A stretch of DNA of 64,000 bases, taken from assembly GCA_034189165.1 (NCBI GenBank), contig JAXHVN010000053.1, forward strand, positions 1 through 64,000, in the 5' to 3' direction. The stretch is from JAASSS01 sp021767745 (lineage in GTDB: Bacteria; Pseudomonadota; Gammaproteobacteria; UBA5335). Shown one piece after another: positions 27,322-35,409 of this stretch. Each line of letters begins with the position of its first letter. Position 1 is the first letter of the stretch. Both the position numbers and the translations under genes were made by a program. A model generated the notes under the pieces. The model was not told where the DNA came from and did not search any database. It was given only the letters and a program-made list of their open reading frames with translations.

Positions 27322-27345
27322 CAGTGAGTCCTTCGCAATTCACTG
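27322..27345. terminator. Hairpin between convergent zinc-finger and pyrK genes
   Basis: CAGTGAGT-CCTTCGCA-ATTCACTG is an 8-bp stem (one G-U pair) in the 153-bp spacer between convergent stops at 27242 and 27396, a probable bidirectional terminator. The rest of the spacer shows nothing further. Confidence 0.35.
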
Positions 27346-27395
27346 ATGCTGACGCGAGACCTGCAGCGCTGCATGGCGCGCCGCAGACGCCGTGT

Positions 27396-28262
27396 TCAGC
27401 CCGGATACACGGCGGCGGCGTCGAAGACCGGCCCGTCGACACAGACCCGCCGCATGGCGAGACCGGCCGGTTCGTGCACCGGCACCACGCAGCCGGCGCA
27501 GCCACCGACCGCACAGGCCATGTACTCCTCCAGGGATAGCTGGCAGGGCAGCATGTACTCGCGTGCCAGCGCCGCCACGGCCGTCAGCATTGGCTCCGGG
27601 CCGCAGCCGTAGAGCATCGTCGCCTCGCGGGTCGGCTCATCCAGCGCATCGAGGTGCAGGCGGGCGAGGTCGGTCACGAAGCCGTCGTGGCAGCCAGGCA
27701 GGCCGGCGCGGCTGGCGAGTCGGCAGCCAATGCCCCAGTCCTCCAGCAACGGCATCGTCCCGATCACCCCGTGCGGCATGCCGGCGATGAGCTGCTGCGA
27801 GGGCCGCGGCTGGAACGGGAATGGCACCTCGGAGCCCAGCAATACCAGCGTCTGCCTGGCCAGCTGACGGCGCGCCTCGGCGAGGAAGATCATCGGCGGC
27901 AGGCCCACGCCACCGCCGAGCAGCAGCGCCCGCGGGCGCCCGGCCACCGGCGTGAAGCCACGGCCGATGGGGCCAAGCAGCGCCAGGCGCTCCCCCACGG
28001 CGCGCTCGGCGAGCACCTGCGTGCCCCGGCCGACGGCCTTGTAGAGCACCTCGATCCACCCTTGCCCCGGCATCGCCCGCATGATCGACAGTGGCCGGCG
28101 CAGGGCATGCCGCTCGCCGGTGGCGAGGTGAACGAACTGCCCGGGCACCGCGGCCGCGGCGGTCTGCGGCGCGTGCAGCGTCAGTACGTGCTGCGCCCCC
28201 GGCCAGTGTCGATGCGCGACGATCTCGGCGCACTCCTCGAAGATCGTGGCTTCAGTCGTCAC
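27396..28262 (-). CDS. PyrK-like iron-sulfur flavoprotein reductase (dihydroorotate dehydrogenase electron-transfer subunit)
   Basis: The 288-residue ferredoxin-NADP reductase-type protein has an N-terminal FAD-binding barrel (RRPLSIM, GRGTQVLAERAVGE), an NAD domain (LLLGGGVGLPPMIFLA, YGCGPEPML) and a C-terminal [2Fe-2S] site with cysteines 250, 255, 258 and 274 (C-x4-C-x2-C-x15-C). This is the PyrK pattern: PyrK passes electrons from PyrD class 1B to NAD. No class 1B pyrD is next to it, so its partner is unknown. GTG 28262 overlaps the pyrC' stop (GTGA). Confidence 0.85.
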   Translation of the reverse strand: MTTEATIFEECAEIVAHRHWPGAQHVLTLHAPQTAAAAVPGQFVHLATGERHALRRPLSIMRAMPGQGWIEVLYKAVGRGTQVLAERAVGERLALLGPIGRGFTPVAGRPRALLLGGGVGLPPMIFLAEARRQLARQTLVLLGSEVPFPFQPRPSQQLIAGMPHGVIGTMPLLEDWGIGCRLASRAGLPGCHDGFVTDLARLHLDALDEPTREATMLYGCGPEPMLTAVAALAREYMLPCQLSLEEYMACAVGGCAGCVVPVHEPAGLAMRRVCVDGPVFDAAAVYPG

Positions 28263-29533
28263 GGCGTCACTCGGTAAACGGTGCGGGCGGCGAGGAGGGT
28301 ACGCACGACGCGACCGCGCAGGCCGCGCTTGCGAAACGGCGAGTTGCGCCCGCCGCTGTACCATTCGCTGGCCGGCTGCCACGCGGCGGCAGGATCGACC
28401 AGGCACAGATCGGCCACGTCTCCCGGCGCCAGCCGGCCGGCGGGCAGGTTCAGCAGGGCGGCGGGTACTGCCGTCATCGCCCCGACCAGACGGGCCCGGC
28501 TCAGCGCCGGGCCGGCGCACATCAGGCCGAGGCTCAGCAGCGTCTGCACGCCGGCGATGCCGGGGGCGCTCTGCGGGAACGGCAGGCGCTTGGCGTCGGC
28601 ACTGCAGGGGCGGTGGTCGGCGCACAGGCCATCGATCAGGCCGCTGCCCAGGGCGGCGAGCAGGCCGTCGCGATCCTCGGCCGCGCGCAGTGGCGGCTGG
28701 ACGTGGCAGTCGTTGTCGAAATCGGCCAGCGCGGCATCCGTCAGGTGCAGGTGATGGATGGCCACATCGGCCGTCACGGGCAGGCCACGCTCCCGCGCGG
28801 CGCGCAGCAGCCCGAGGCCGGCATTGGCGGACAGGCGGGTCAGATGCACGCGCGCGCCGGTCAGCTCGACCAGCGCCAGCAGGCGCGCTAGGCCGACCAC
28901 CTCGGTGGTGGCCGGATCGGCCGGCAGGCCGAGCCGCGCGGCGATCGCCCCCTCGTGTGCGCAGCTGTCTTCGCGCAGCCAAGGATCCTGCGGGCTCAGA
29001 TGCAGCGTTAGCCCCAGGCCCGCCGCATAGTCCATGGCGCGGCGCAGCAGCCGCGTGCTGCGCAGCGGCACGCCGCCGTCGCTGACGCCGCGGCAGCCGG
29101 CCTCGGCCAGCGTACCCATCTCGGCGAGCTGGGCCCGATCGGTGCCGCGGGTGATCGCGCCTAGCGTCACCAGTCGCACCTCGCCCTGCTGGGCGCCGCG
29201 CAGGTGCACCAACTCGGCGTCGGCGGTGGTCTCCAGCGGCGCCAGCGGGCCGGGCGGCAGGCACAGGGTGGTCACCCCGCCGGCCAGCGCTGCCCGGCTC
29301 TCGCGGTGCAGCGCCTGGGCCGGATCGCCGGCCCCCAGATGCGCGGCGAGCTCGATCAGCCCCGGCAGCACCAGCAGACCGTCCGCGTCGATACGGGTGT
29401 CGGCGGTGAAACCGGCCGGCGCGGCATCGATGGCCAGCACCCGCCCGTCGGCGAGAAACAGGTCGTGCCGGCCGTCGTGCCCACTGGCCGGATCGATCAG
29501 GTGACCGCCGTGGATGTGGATGCGCTCGCTCAT
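28259..29533 (-). CDS. Dihydroorotase-like protein PyrC' (PyrX), probably non-catalytic
   Basis: The 424-residue amidohydrolase-fold protein is related to class I dihydroorotase. Key metal residues are missing. The usual DLHVHLR is ELAAHLG (first His is Ala63, Arg is Gly67), DDG of the FSDDG motif is DGG, the VHxxH histidine is Arg (VHLTRLS), and DHAPH is DHRPC. In Pseudomonas an inactive PyrC' is needed to hold the PyrB complex together; the same role is inferred here. It overlaps pyrB (ATGA) and pyrK (GTGA). A true dihydroorotase must lie elsewhere. Confidence 0.88.
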   Translation of the reverse strand: MSERIHIHGGHLIDPASGHDGRHDLFLADGRVLAIDAAPAGFTADTRIDADGLLVLPGLIELAAHLGAGDPAQALHRESRAALAGGVTTLCLPPGPLAPLETTADAELVHLRGAQQGEVRLVTLGAITRGTDRAQLAEMGTLAEAGCRGVSDGGVPLRSTRLLRRAMDYAAGLGLTLHLSPQDPWLREDSCAHEGAIAARLGLPADPATTEVVGLARLLALVELTGARVHLTRLSANAGLGLLRAARERGLPVTADVAIHHLHLTDAALADFDNDCHVQPPLRAAEDRDGLLAALGSGLIDGLCADHRPCSADAKRLPFPQSAPGIAGVQTLLSLGLMCAGPALSRARLVGAMTAVPAALLNLPAGRLAPGDVADLCLVDPAAAWQPASEWYSGGRNSPFRKRGLRGRVVRTLLAARTVYRVTP

Positions 29534-30492
29534 GCCTCGGCCGGCGCCGGTTCGGCGCCCAGCGCCAGAGCCATGACTGCCATGCGTACGGCCACGCCGT
29601 TGCTGACCTGTTCGAGGATCACCGAGCGCTCGCCGTCGGCCACCTCCGAAGCGATCTCCACGCCGCGGTTGATCGGCCCGGGATGCATGACGATCGCCTC
29701 CGGGCTGGCCCGGCGCAGTCGCTGCTCGGTCAGCCCGAAGCGGCGGAAGTATTCGGCCGTGCTCGGCAGGTGCCCGCCCTGCATCCGTTCCTGCTGCAGG
29801 CGCAGGGTGATGATCACGTCCACATCCGCCAGCGCCTGCTCCACGCAGTCGAACACCTGCACGCCGAGGCTCTCCAGCGCCGGCGGCAGCAGCGTGCGCG
29901 GCCCACCGACGCGGATCTCGCGCACCCCGGCCAGGCGCAGGGCGGCAATCTGCGAACGCGCCACCCGTGAGTGCAACACATCCCCCAGGATCGCCACCCG
30001 CAGCTCGCCGAGATCAGGTCGATGGCGGCGGATGGTGAACAGGTCCAGCAGTGCCTGGGTCGGGTGCGCATGGCGCCCGTCACCGGCGTTCAGCACGCGC
30101 ACGTGCGGTGCGGCGTGTGCCGCGAAGAACGCCGCCGCACCGCTCAGCGGGTGGCGCACCACCAGCAGGTCCATCTGCATGGCCTCGAGATTGCGCAGCG
30201 TGTCGAGCAGCGTCTCGCCCTTCTTGGTCGAGGAATGGGCGACGTCGAGGCTGAAGACATCCGCCGACAGCCGCTCGGCCGCCAGCTCGAAGGTCATGCG
30301 GGTGCGCGTGCTGGGCTCGAAGAACAGGTTGACCACGGTCTTGCCCCGCAGCAGCGGCACCTTCTTGACCGCCCGCTGTGTCACGGGCAGGAACGATTCG
30401 GCGGTGTCCAGCAGCTGGAACAGCAGTTCGCGGCCGAGGCCCTCGATCTGCAGCAGATGATGCAGCCGTCCGGGCGCGGGGGCCGGGCTCAT
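29530..30492 (-). CDS. pyrB: Aspartate carbamoyltransferase catalytic chain
   Basis: PyrB joins carbamoyl phosphate and aspartate, the first committed pyrimidine step. The 320-residue protein has the carbamoyl phosphate site FFEPSTRTRMTFE, STKKGETLLDTLRNLE, GDGRHAHPTQALLD and MHPGPINRGVEI. ATG 30492 overlaps the pyrR stop, and the stop overlaps pyrC' (both ATGA). The order pyrR-pyrB-pyrC' is that of Pseudomonas, where no PyrI regulatory chain exists; none is seen here. Confidence 0.97.
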   Translation of the reverse strand: MSPAPAPGRLHHLLQIEGLGRELLFQLLDTAESFLPVTQRAVKKVPLLRGKTVVNLFFEPSTRTRMTFELAAERLSADVFSLDVAHSSTKKGETLLDTLRNLEAMQMDLLVVRHPLSGAAAFFAAHAAPHVRVLNAGDGRHAHPTQALLDLFTIRRHRPDLGELRVAILGDVLHSRVARSQIAALRLAGVREIRVGGPRTLLPPALESLGVQVFDCVEQALADVDVIITLRLQQERMQGGHLPSTAEYFRRFGLTEQRLRRASPEAIVMHPGPINRGVEIASEVADGERSVILEQVSNGVAVRMAVMALALGAEPAPAEA

Positions 30493-31043
30493 GGCGCCGG
30501 CCGCTCCGCCGCGACCGGCGGCAGCAGATGCAGCGACAGCGACTCCGGCCCCTGCAGCTGCAGGCGCCCCTGCGCAGGCACCGGATACACCCCGCCGGCC
30601 ACGTCCGGCACGATCGGCAGCTCCTGCCCTGGCCGGATGGCCAGCACCGCCAGGCGCACCAGCGCCGGCCGGCCGTAGTCGAAGACGCCATTGAGGGCGG
30701 CGCGGATGGTGCGGCCGGTATAGAGCACATCGTCCACCAGCAGCACCTGGCGATCGTCCACCGCGACCGGCAAATGGCTCGGGCGGACAGCCGGCGGCAC
30801 GCCAACGGTATCGAAGTCGTCGCGGTAGAAGCCGGGATCGAGGCATCCCGGCGGTCCGGCGAGCTGTGCCCCGAGCGGGCCGGCGAGCCGGGGGATCAGC
30901 GCCTCGGCCACCCAGCAGCCGCCGGTGCGCACGCCGATCACGGCCACCTGGCGGGGGTCGCGCTGCAGCAGTGCGACCAGCGCCTGTGCCATCCGATCGA
31001 GCGTGTCTTCGATCGCTTCCGCCCCGGCGATGGGTGTGCTCAT
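30489..31043 (-). CDS. pyrR: PyrR, pyrimidine operon regulator / uracil phosphoribosyltransferase
   Basis: The 184-residue type I phosphoribosyltransferase fold has the PRPP loop LLVDDVLYTGRTIRAALN, an N-terminal GVRTGGCWVAEAL, the FYRDDF segment and the conserved VAVDDRQ. In Bacillus PyrR is an RNA-binding attenuation protein; in pseudomonads it also regulates pyr genes. No PyrR-binding anti-antiterminator is recognisable upstream, because ruvX ends within 4 bases (ATGA), so any control would act on the whole operon or elsewhere. Confidence 0.93.
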   Translation of the reverse strand: MSTPIAGAEAIEDTLDRMAQALVALLQRDPRQVAVIGVRTGGCWVAEALIPRLAGPLGAQLAGPPGCLDPGFYRDDFDTVGVPPAVRPSHLPVAVDDRQVLLVDDVLYTGRTIRAALNGVFDYGRPALVRLAVLAIRPGQELPIVPDVAGGVYPVPAQGRLQLQGPESLSLHLLPPVAAERPAP

Positions 31044-31435
31044 GCCGGCAGTCCCAGCCAATCGGCAAGGATCACGCTGGCCGCCACGGCATCCAGCCCG
31101 GCCGGATCCGGCGCGCGGCTGGCTGCCCAGGAGGTGAGCCGCTCGTCCAGCAGGTGCACCGGCAGGTGATAGCGCTCGCCGAGCCGGGCCGCGAAGGCCT
31201 GGGCGCCGCGGCCGACCCGACCCGTGCGGCCATCCGCCTGCCGCGGCAGGCCGACCACCATCGCCGCTGGCGCCCATTCCTCGACGAAGCCGTCGATCCG
31301 GGGCCACAGCGCGTGCGGGCGCATCGGCAGCGTCGCGAGCGGACGCACCGTGCCGCTCAGGCGGTTGCCGACCGCGACCCCGAGCTTGCGGGTGCCGTAG
31401 TCGAAACCCAGCGCCACCGGCGCCGGCTCAGGCAT
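31040..31435 (-). CDS. ruvX: Putative pre-16S rRNA nuclease YqgF/RuvX
   Basis: This 131-residue RNase H-like nuclease is of the YqgF family, implicated in final 5' maturation of 16S rRNA and named a Holliday junction resolvase by fold. Catalytic acidic residues lie in GFDYGTRKLGVA, LLDERLTSWAA and GLDAVAASVIL. ATG 31435 overlaps the yqgE stop by 8 bases. The pairing yqgE-ruvX is widely conserved. Confidence 0.95.
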   Translation of the reverse strand: MPEPAPVALGFDYGTRKLGVAVGNRLSGTVRPLATLPMRPHALWPRIDGFVEEWAPAAMVVGLPRQADGRTGRVGRGAQAFAARLGERYHLPVHLLDERLTSWAASRAPDPAGLDAVAASVILADWLGLPA

Positions 31436-31991
31436 GGCCGATGTCGCCGCCGAGCTGATCGAGCTGGATCCCCAGCAGCCCGACGGCGGCATCCAGGCGC
31501 GCCTCGGGCGGATGGTGGAACATGACGTCGGCGTCGGCCGGCACGTTCAGCCAGACGTTGCCGGCCAGCTCCTGCTCGAGCTGGCCGGCCGACCAGCCGG
31601 CATAACCCAGCGCCACCAGGAACTGCGTCGGACCCCGGCCGTTGCTGATGGCCGCCAGCACGTCGCGCGAGTGCGTCAGGTGGATGTCCGCGGTGACCGG
31701 CGTGGTGGCATCCCAGTCGCCGCCGCCGCGGTGCAGCACGAAGCCGCGCTCCGGGCTGATCGGACCGCCCTGCAGCAGCACCTGCTCGTCCAGCAGTTCA
31801 CCGGGCACGGTGAGGTCGAGTTGCTTGAACAGGTCGCGCAGGTGCATCTGGCCGGGCCGGTTCACCACGAGCCCCATGGCGCCATCCTCGTCGTGCTGAC
31901 AGACGTAGGTCAGGGCGCGCTCAAAGTTCGCGTCGGCGAGCCCGGGCATGGCGATGAGGTAGTGGTCGCGCAGCGAGACATGGCTACTCAT
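31428..31991 (-). CDS. YqgE/AlgH family protein
   Basis: The 187-residue protein has LRDHYLIAMPGLAD at the start, YVCQHDEDGAMGLVVNRP, VLLQGGPISPERGFVLH and FLVALGYAGWSAGQLEQEL, a full-length match to the YqgE (DUF179) family. Its biochemical function is not established. AlgH was named from alginate regulation in Pseudomonas. It sits between tonB and ruvX, as in P. aeruginosa. Confidence 0.95.
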   Translation of the reverse strand: MSSHVSLRDHYLIAMPGLADANFERALTYVCQHDEDGAMGLVVNRPGQMHLRDLFKQLDLTVPGELLDEQVLLQGGPISPERGFVLHRGGGDWDATTPVTADIHLTHSRDVLAAISNGRGPTQFLVALGYAGWSAGQLEQELAGNVWLNVPADADVMFHHPPEARLDAAVGLLGIQLDQLGGDIGHA

Positions 31992-32029
31992 GGCGGCATT
32001 GTAGCGCGGCGGCAGGGTGGGCAGGCGCC

Positions 32030-33004
32030 TCAGCCGTCGGCGTAGACGCCGCCCTCCTGGCGCCCCCCACCGTCCTCGCCGGGCAGGAACTGCCACACCC
32101 AGACGAAGCGCACGACCTCCGAGCGCAGCCGCATCTCAGGGGTGAACGGCGCGAAGGGCGCGGCCAGACGCAGGATGCGCAAGGCCGCCTGATCGAGGGC
32201 CGGATGCGGCGAGGGCCGGCGCACGGCGAGCTCGGCCAGCGAGCCATCGGCGGCGATGGCGACCTCGATGGTGACATCGCCATACAGCCCCTCTCGCAGC
32301 ACCTCGTCCGGGAAGTTGAGGTTGCCGATTTCCTCGATCCGCAGCCGCCAGTTGTAGAGGTAGGGCGCGTAGACATTGGAGCGGGTATTCACCGAGATGC
32401 GCCGCTCGCGCAGTGGCTGCCCGGTGACGCGCGTCTGCGCCTCCGGTTCGGCGTCGGCCGGTGTGGCCGGTGCCGGCTGCAGGCGCAGCAGCGCGACCCG
32501 GGGCCGCTCGCCCTCCCGCATGCCGGCCTGTTGCGGTGCGCTCGGTGTGCGGCGGGCACTGCGTTGCTGGGTCAGCAGCTGCTCGGGGGCGGCATCCGGG
32601 CGCTTATCGATCAGGCTGGCCTCGGCGCTGGTCGGCTGATCGGGCAGTTCATCCCGCAGCTGGGCAGCCGCTTCGATACCGGCGCTGGCGGCGCGCTCGA
32701 CGCTGGCGGGCGGCGCACTGGCACGCACCCGCTCCTCGGTGTTGCCGGCACCGGAGCGGTCGATCTGCGCCAGGTAGTCCGGGTTCTCCGGCGGCGTGGT
32801 GGCCTGCCCGGTGACCAGCGTCACCTCCAGTTTCGAGCCCAGCGGCTCGGCCGGCTCGCGTTCGGGCGGCGCAAAGCCCAGGCCGAGGATCAGCACGCCG
32901 TGGGCCAGCGCCGCGAACAGCAGCGTGGAGACGAGACGATCGCGGGGGCGGATGGGCGCCGGGGCGGATGCGGCGGGATCGACGGCATTCATGGGGGCGA
33001 TCAT
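32030..33004 (-). CDS. TonB-family energy transducer (TonB3-like)
   Basis: This protein of about 324 residues has a short cytoplasmic start, one membrane anchor (about residues 24-45, LVSTLLFAALAHGVLILGL), a long periplasmic linker and a C-terminal TonB domain (YLYNWRLRIEEIG, LYGDVTIEVAIAADG, ALDQAALRILRLAAPFAPF). The linker is charged rather than the usual Pro-Glu/Pro-Lys repeat. A tonB gene (tonB3, linked to twitching motility in P. aeruginosa) lies at the same place beside gshB and pilG. Start 33004 or 32992 (ATG both) is uncertain. Confidence 0.88.
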   Translation of the reverse strand: MIAPMNAVDPAASAPAPIRPRDRLVSTLLFAALAHGVLILGLGFAPPEREPAEPLGSKLEVTLVTGQATTPPENPDYLAQIDRSGAGNTEERVRASAPPASVERAASAGIEAAAQLRDELPDQPTSAEASLIDKRPDAAPEQLLTQQRSARRTPSAPQQAGMREGERPRVALLRLQPAPATPADAEPEAQTRVTGQPLRERRISVNTRSNVYAPYLYNWRLRIEEIGNLNFPDEVLREGLYGDVTIEVAIAADGSLAELAVRRPSPHPALDQAALRILRLAAPFAPFTPEMRLRSEVVRFVWVWQFLPGEDGGGRQEGGVYADG

Positions 33005-33030
33005 GCCGCGCAGCACGCGCGATGCAAGCG

Positions 33031-34011
33031 CTAGGGGGTGGGCGGCTCGGCGACGGGCAGACGACGCTCGATCGCATCCAGCAGTTGGCCGGCGATGTTC
33101 AGGCCGAACTGCGCGTCCAGTTCGCGGGCACAGGTCGGGCTGGTGACGTTGATCTCGGTCAACCAGTCGCCGATCACGTCGAGGCCGACGAACAGCAGTC
33201 CCATTTCCCGCAGCCGCGGTGCCACCTGGGCACAGATCCAGCGGTCGCGCTCGGTGAGTGGGCGGCCCTCGCCGCGCCCGCCGGCGGCGAGGTTCGCCCG
33301 CGTCTCCCCGGCCTGCGGCAGACGGGCGAGAGCGTAAGGCACCGGTTCGCCATCGATCAGCAGGATGCGCTTGTCGCCATCGCGAATCTCCGGCTGATAG
33401 CGCTGTGCCATCGCGAAGCGCCGGCCGTGCGCGGTGATGGTCTCCAGCACCACGCTGATGTTCGGATCGGACGGGCCGAGCCGGAACACCGAGGCGCCGC
33501 CCATGCCATCGAGCGGCTTGACGACGATCTCCCCCTGTTCGGCGAGGAAGGCGCGCAGGCGCGCCATGTCCCGTGCGATCAGGGTCGGCGGGCAGCAGTG
33601 GCCGAACCAGGCGGTGTAGACCTTCTCGCTGACATCGCGCAGGCCCCGCGGCCGGTTGACGACCAGCACGCCGGCGGTTTCGGCACGCTCCAGCAGGTAG
33701 GTGGCGTAGATGTATTCGGTGTCGAAGGGCGGGTCCTTGCGCATCAGGATCACGTCCAGATGCTGCCCGAGCTCGCCTTCCCCGGCCGCGCCGAGCGTGA
33801 ACCAGTCCTGATTGTCGTCCCGCACCTCCAGCATGCGCCAGCGCCCGCAGGCCTCGCCGTCGCGCAGCCACAGGTCGCCGAGCTCGAGGTAGTGCAGCGA
33901 CCAGCCGCGGCGCTGGCACTCCAGCAGCATGGCCAGCGTGGTGTCCTTGTAGGGCGTGATGCTGCCGATCGGATCCATCACCACCCCGACGCGGAGTGCT
34001 CGTCCGCTCAT
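33031..34011 (-). CDS. gshB: Glutathione synthetase
   Basis: GshB adds glycine to gamma-glutamylcysteine. The 326-residue ATP-grasp enzyme has VVMDPIGSITPYKDTTLAML, LMRKDPPFDTEYIYATYLLE, EIVVKPLDGMGGASVFRL and FVGLDVIGDWLTEINVTSPT, all typical. ATG 34011 overlaps the gshA stop (ATGA), so gshA-gshB form one transcription unit supplying glutathione, for instance for the FrmA pathway at 3.7 kb. Confidence 0.97.
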   Translation of the reverse strand: MSGRALRVGVVMDPIGSITPYKDTTLAMLLECQRRGWSLHYLELGDLWLRDGEACGRWRMLEVRDDNQDWFTLGAAGEGELGQHLDVILMRKDPPFDTEYIYATYLLERAETAGVLVVNRPRGLRDVSEKVYTAWFGHCCPPTLIARDMARLRAFLAEQGEIVVKPLDGMGGASVFRLGPSDPNISVVLETITAHGRRFAMAQRYQPEIRDGDKRILLIDGEPVPYALARLPQAGETRANLAAGGRGEGRPLTERDRWICAQVAPRLREMGLLFVGLDVIGDWLTEINVTSPTCARELDAQFGLNIAGQLLDAIERRLPVAEPPTP

Positions 34012-35288
34012 GCGCCGGGCTCCGCGCCGGCGGCGGCGACTTCCCGCGCGGCGGCCAGCAGCGCCAGCCGCGCGACCACCTCGTAGGCGTGGCGGCGGCG
34101 CTCGTCGGCCTCGCTCTGCGTCTGGCAGGCGATCGGCTCGAAGGTCATGCCCGGCGCGTTCAGGTTCTCGTCGCTCCCGCGGCCCTCGTGGATCCGGTAG
34201 AAGGAGCCGACCACGTCCTCGTCGATCATGTAGATCACCGGCTCCGCGGCGGCGCCGGCGGGCCCCCAGCGCAGCGCGGTCGGCACGCCCTCCTGGATGA
34301 TGACCCGCGTCACCTCCAGCCCCTCCTTGGCGCTGGCCATCTTGTTGCGCTGCTTGCGGTTGATCTGGAAGATCTCCTCCGCCTCGTGCACCCGCATCAC
34401 GCCCATGCCATAGGTGCCGGCATCGGCCTTGACCATGACGAACGGCTTCACCTCGTCGATGCCGTAGGCCTCGTAGCGGACCGCCACCTCCTCGAGCAGC
34501 CGGGCGGCGTTGCTGGCGGCACATTCGAGCCCTTCGCGCTTCTGGAAGTTGATCTGCCCGCAGTTGGCCGACAGCGGGTCGATCAGCCAGGGATCGATAC
34601 CCAGCCAGTCGGCGAACTCGCGGGCCACCTCGGCGTAATGCAGGAAGTGCCCGCTCTTGGTCCGCCGGGTCCAGCCCAGGCTCGGCGGCGGCAGGACCGG
34701 CTGGTCGAGATCCTGCAGGATCGGCGGCAGGCCCTGCGAGAGGTCGTTGTTCAGCATGACCAGGCAGGGCCGGTAGTCGTCCAGCACCAGCCGCTCGCCT
34801 TCACGCCGCAGCGGTTCGAGCAGCACCTCCCGCCCGGAGGGCAGCGTGAGCGGCCGCGGCGCGTCGAGGTCGGGCAGCATCGAACCGACTCGAGCGGAGA
34901 AGCCGGCATCGCGGATCAGCGTCAGCAGGGCCGCCAGATTCTCGAGGTAGTACGTATTGCGGGTGTGATTCTCCGGCACCACCAGCACCTGGCTGGCCGT
35001 GGGGCAGGTGCGGGTGATGGCCTTGTGCATCGCCGCCACCGCTCGCTCATGGCAGCTCGGGTGCAGGTTGTTGAAGCCCGCAGGGAACAGGTTGGTATCC
35101 ACCGGTGCCAGCTTGAAGCCGGCATGGCGCAGGTCCACCGAGGCATACAGCGGTGCCGGCGTGTGTTCCCACTGGGCCGCGAACCAGGCCGGCAATCGGC
35201 CACGTGCCTCCCACAGCAGCGCTTCCAGATCCGGGAGCTTCGCGTTGGCCGACACGTCGAGACGGGCGGAGGCGGCGGTCAGCAGCAT
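34008..35288 (-). CDS. gshA: Glutamate--cysteine ligase, Acidithiobacillus/betaproteobacterial type
   Basis: GshA makes gamma-glutamylcysteine, the first glutathione step. The 426-residue protein does not resemble the E. coli enzyme. It has the features of the separate family first described from Acidithiobacillus: DTNLFPAGFNNLH, VVPENHTRNTYYLENL, SANCGQINFQKREG, VKADAGTYGMGVM and YMIDEDVVGSFYR. SD AGGA precedes ATG 35288. It is placed between gshB and the pil-chp genes, where P. aeruginosa has gshB alone, and is divergent from pilG. Confidence 0.93.
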   Translation of the reverse strand: MLLTAASARLDVSANAKLPDLEALLWEARGRLPAWFAAQWEHTPAPLYASVDLRHAGFKLAPVDTNLFPAGFNNLHPSCHERAVAAMHKAITRTCPTASQVLVVPENHTRNTYYLENLAALLTLIRDAGFSARVGSMLPDLDAPRPLTLPSGREVLLEPLRREGERLVLDDYRPCLVMLNNDLSQGLPPILQDLDQPVLPPPSLGWTRRTKSGHFLHYAEVAREFADWLGIDPWLIDPLSANCGQINFQKREGLECAASNAARLLEEVAVRYEAYGIDEVKPFVMVKADAGTYGMGVMRVHEAEEIFQINRKQRNKMASAKEGLEVTRVIIQEGVPTALRWGPAGAAAEPVIYMIDEDVVGSFYRIHEGRGSDENLNAPGMTFEPIACQTQSEADERRRHAYEVVARLALLAAAREVAAAGAEPGA

Positions 35289-35409
35289 GGAAAATCCTGA
35301 CGAATGACGGTTCCAGTCCGATCGGTTGTCGTCGGCGGCGTTCCGCTGCGCCTACAAAAACCGCGCCGGCGCCCGATATGCCTCCGAGAAGAGGCAACCG
35401 GATCAGGCA

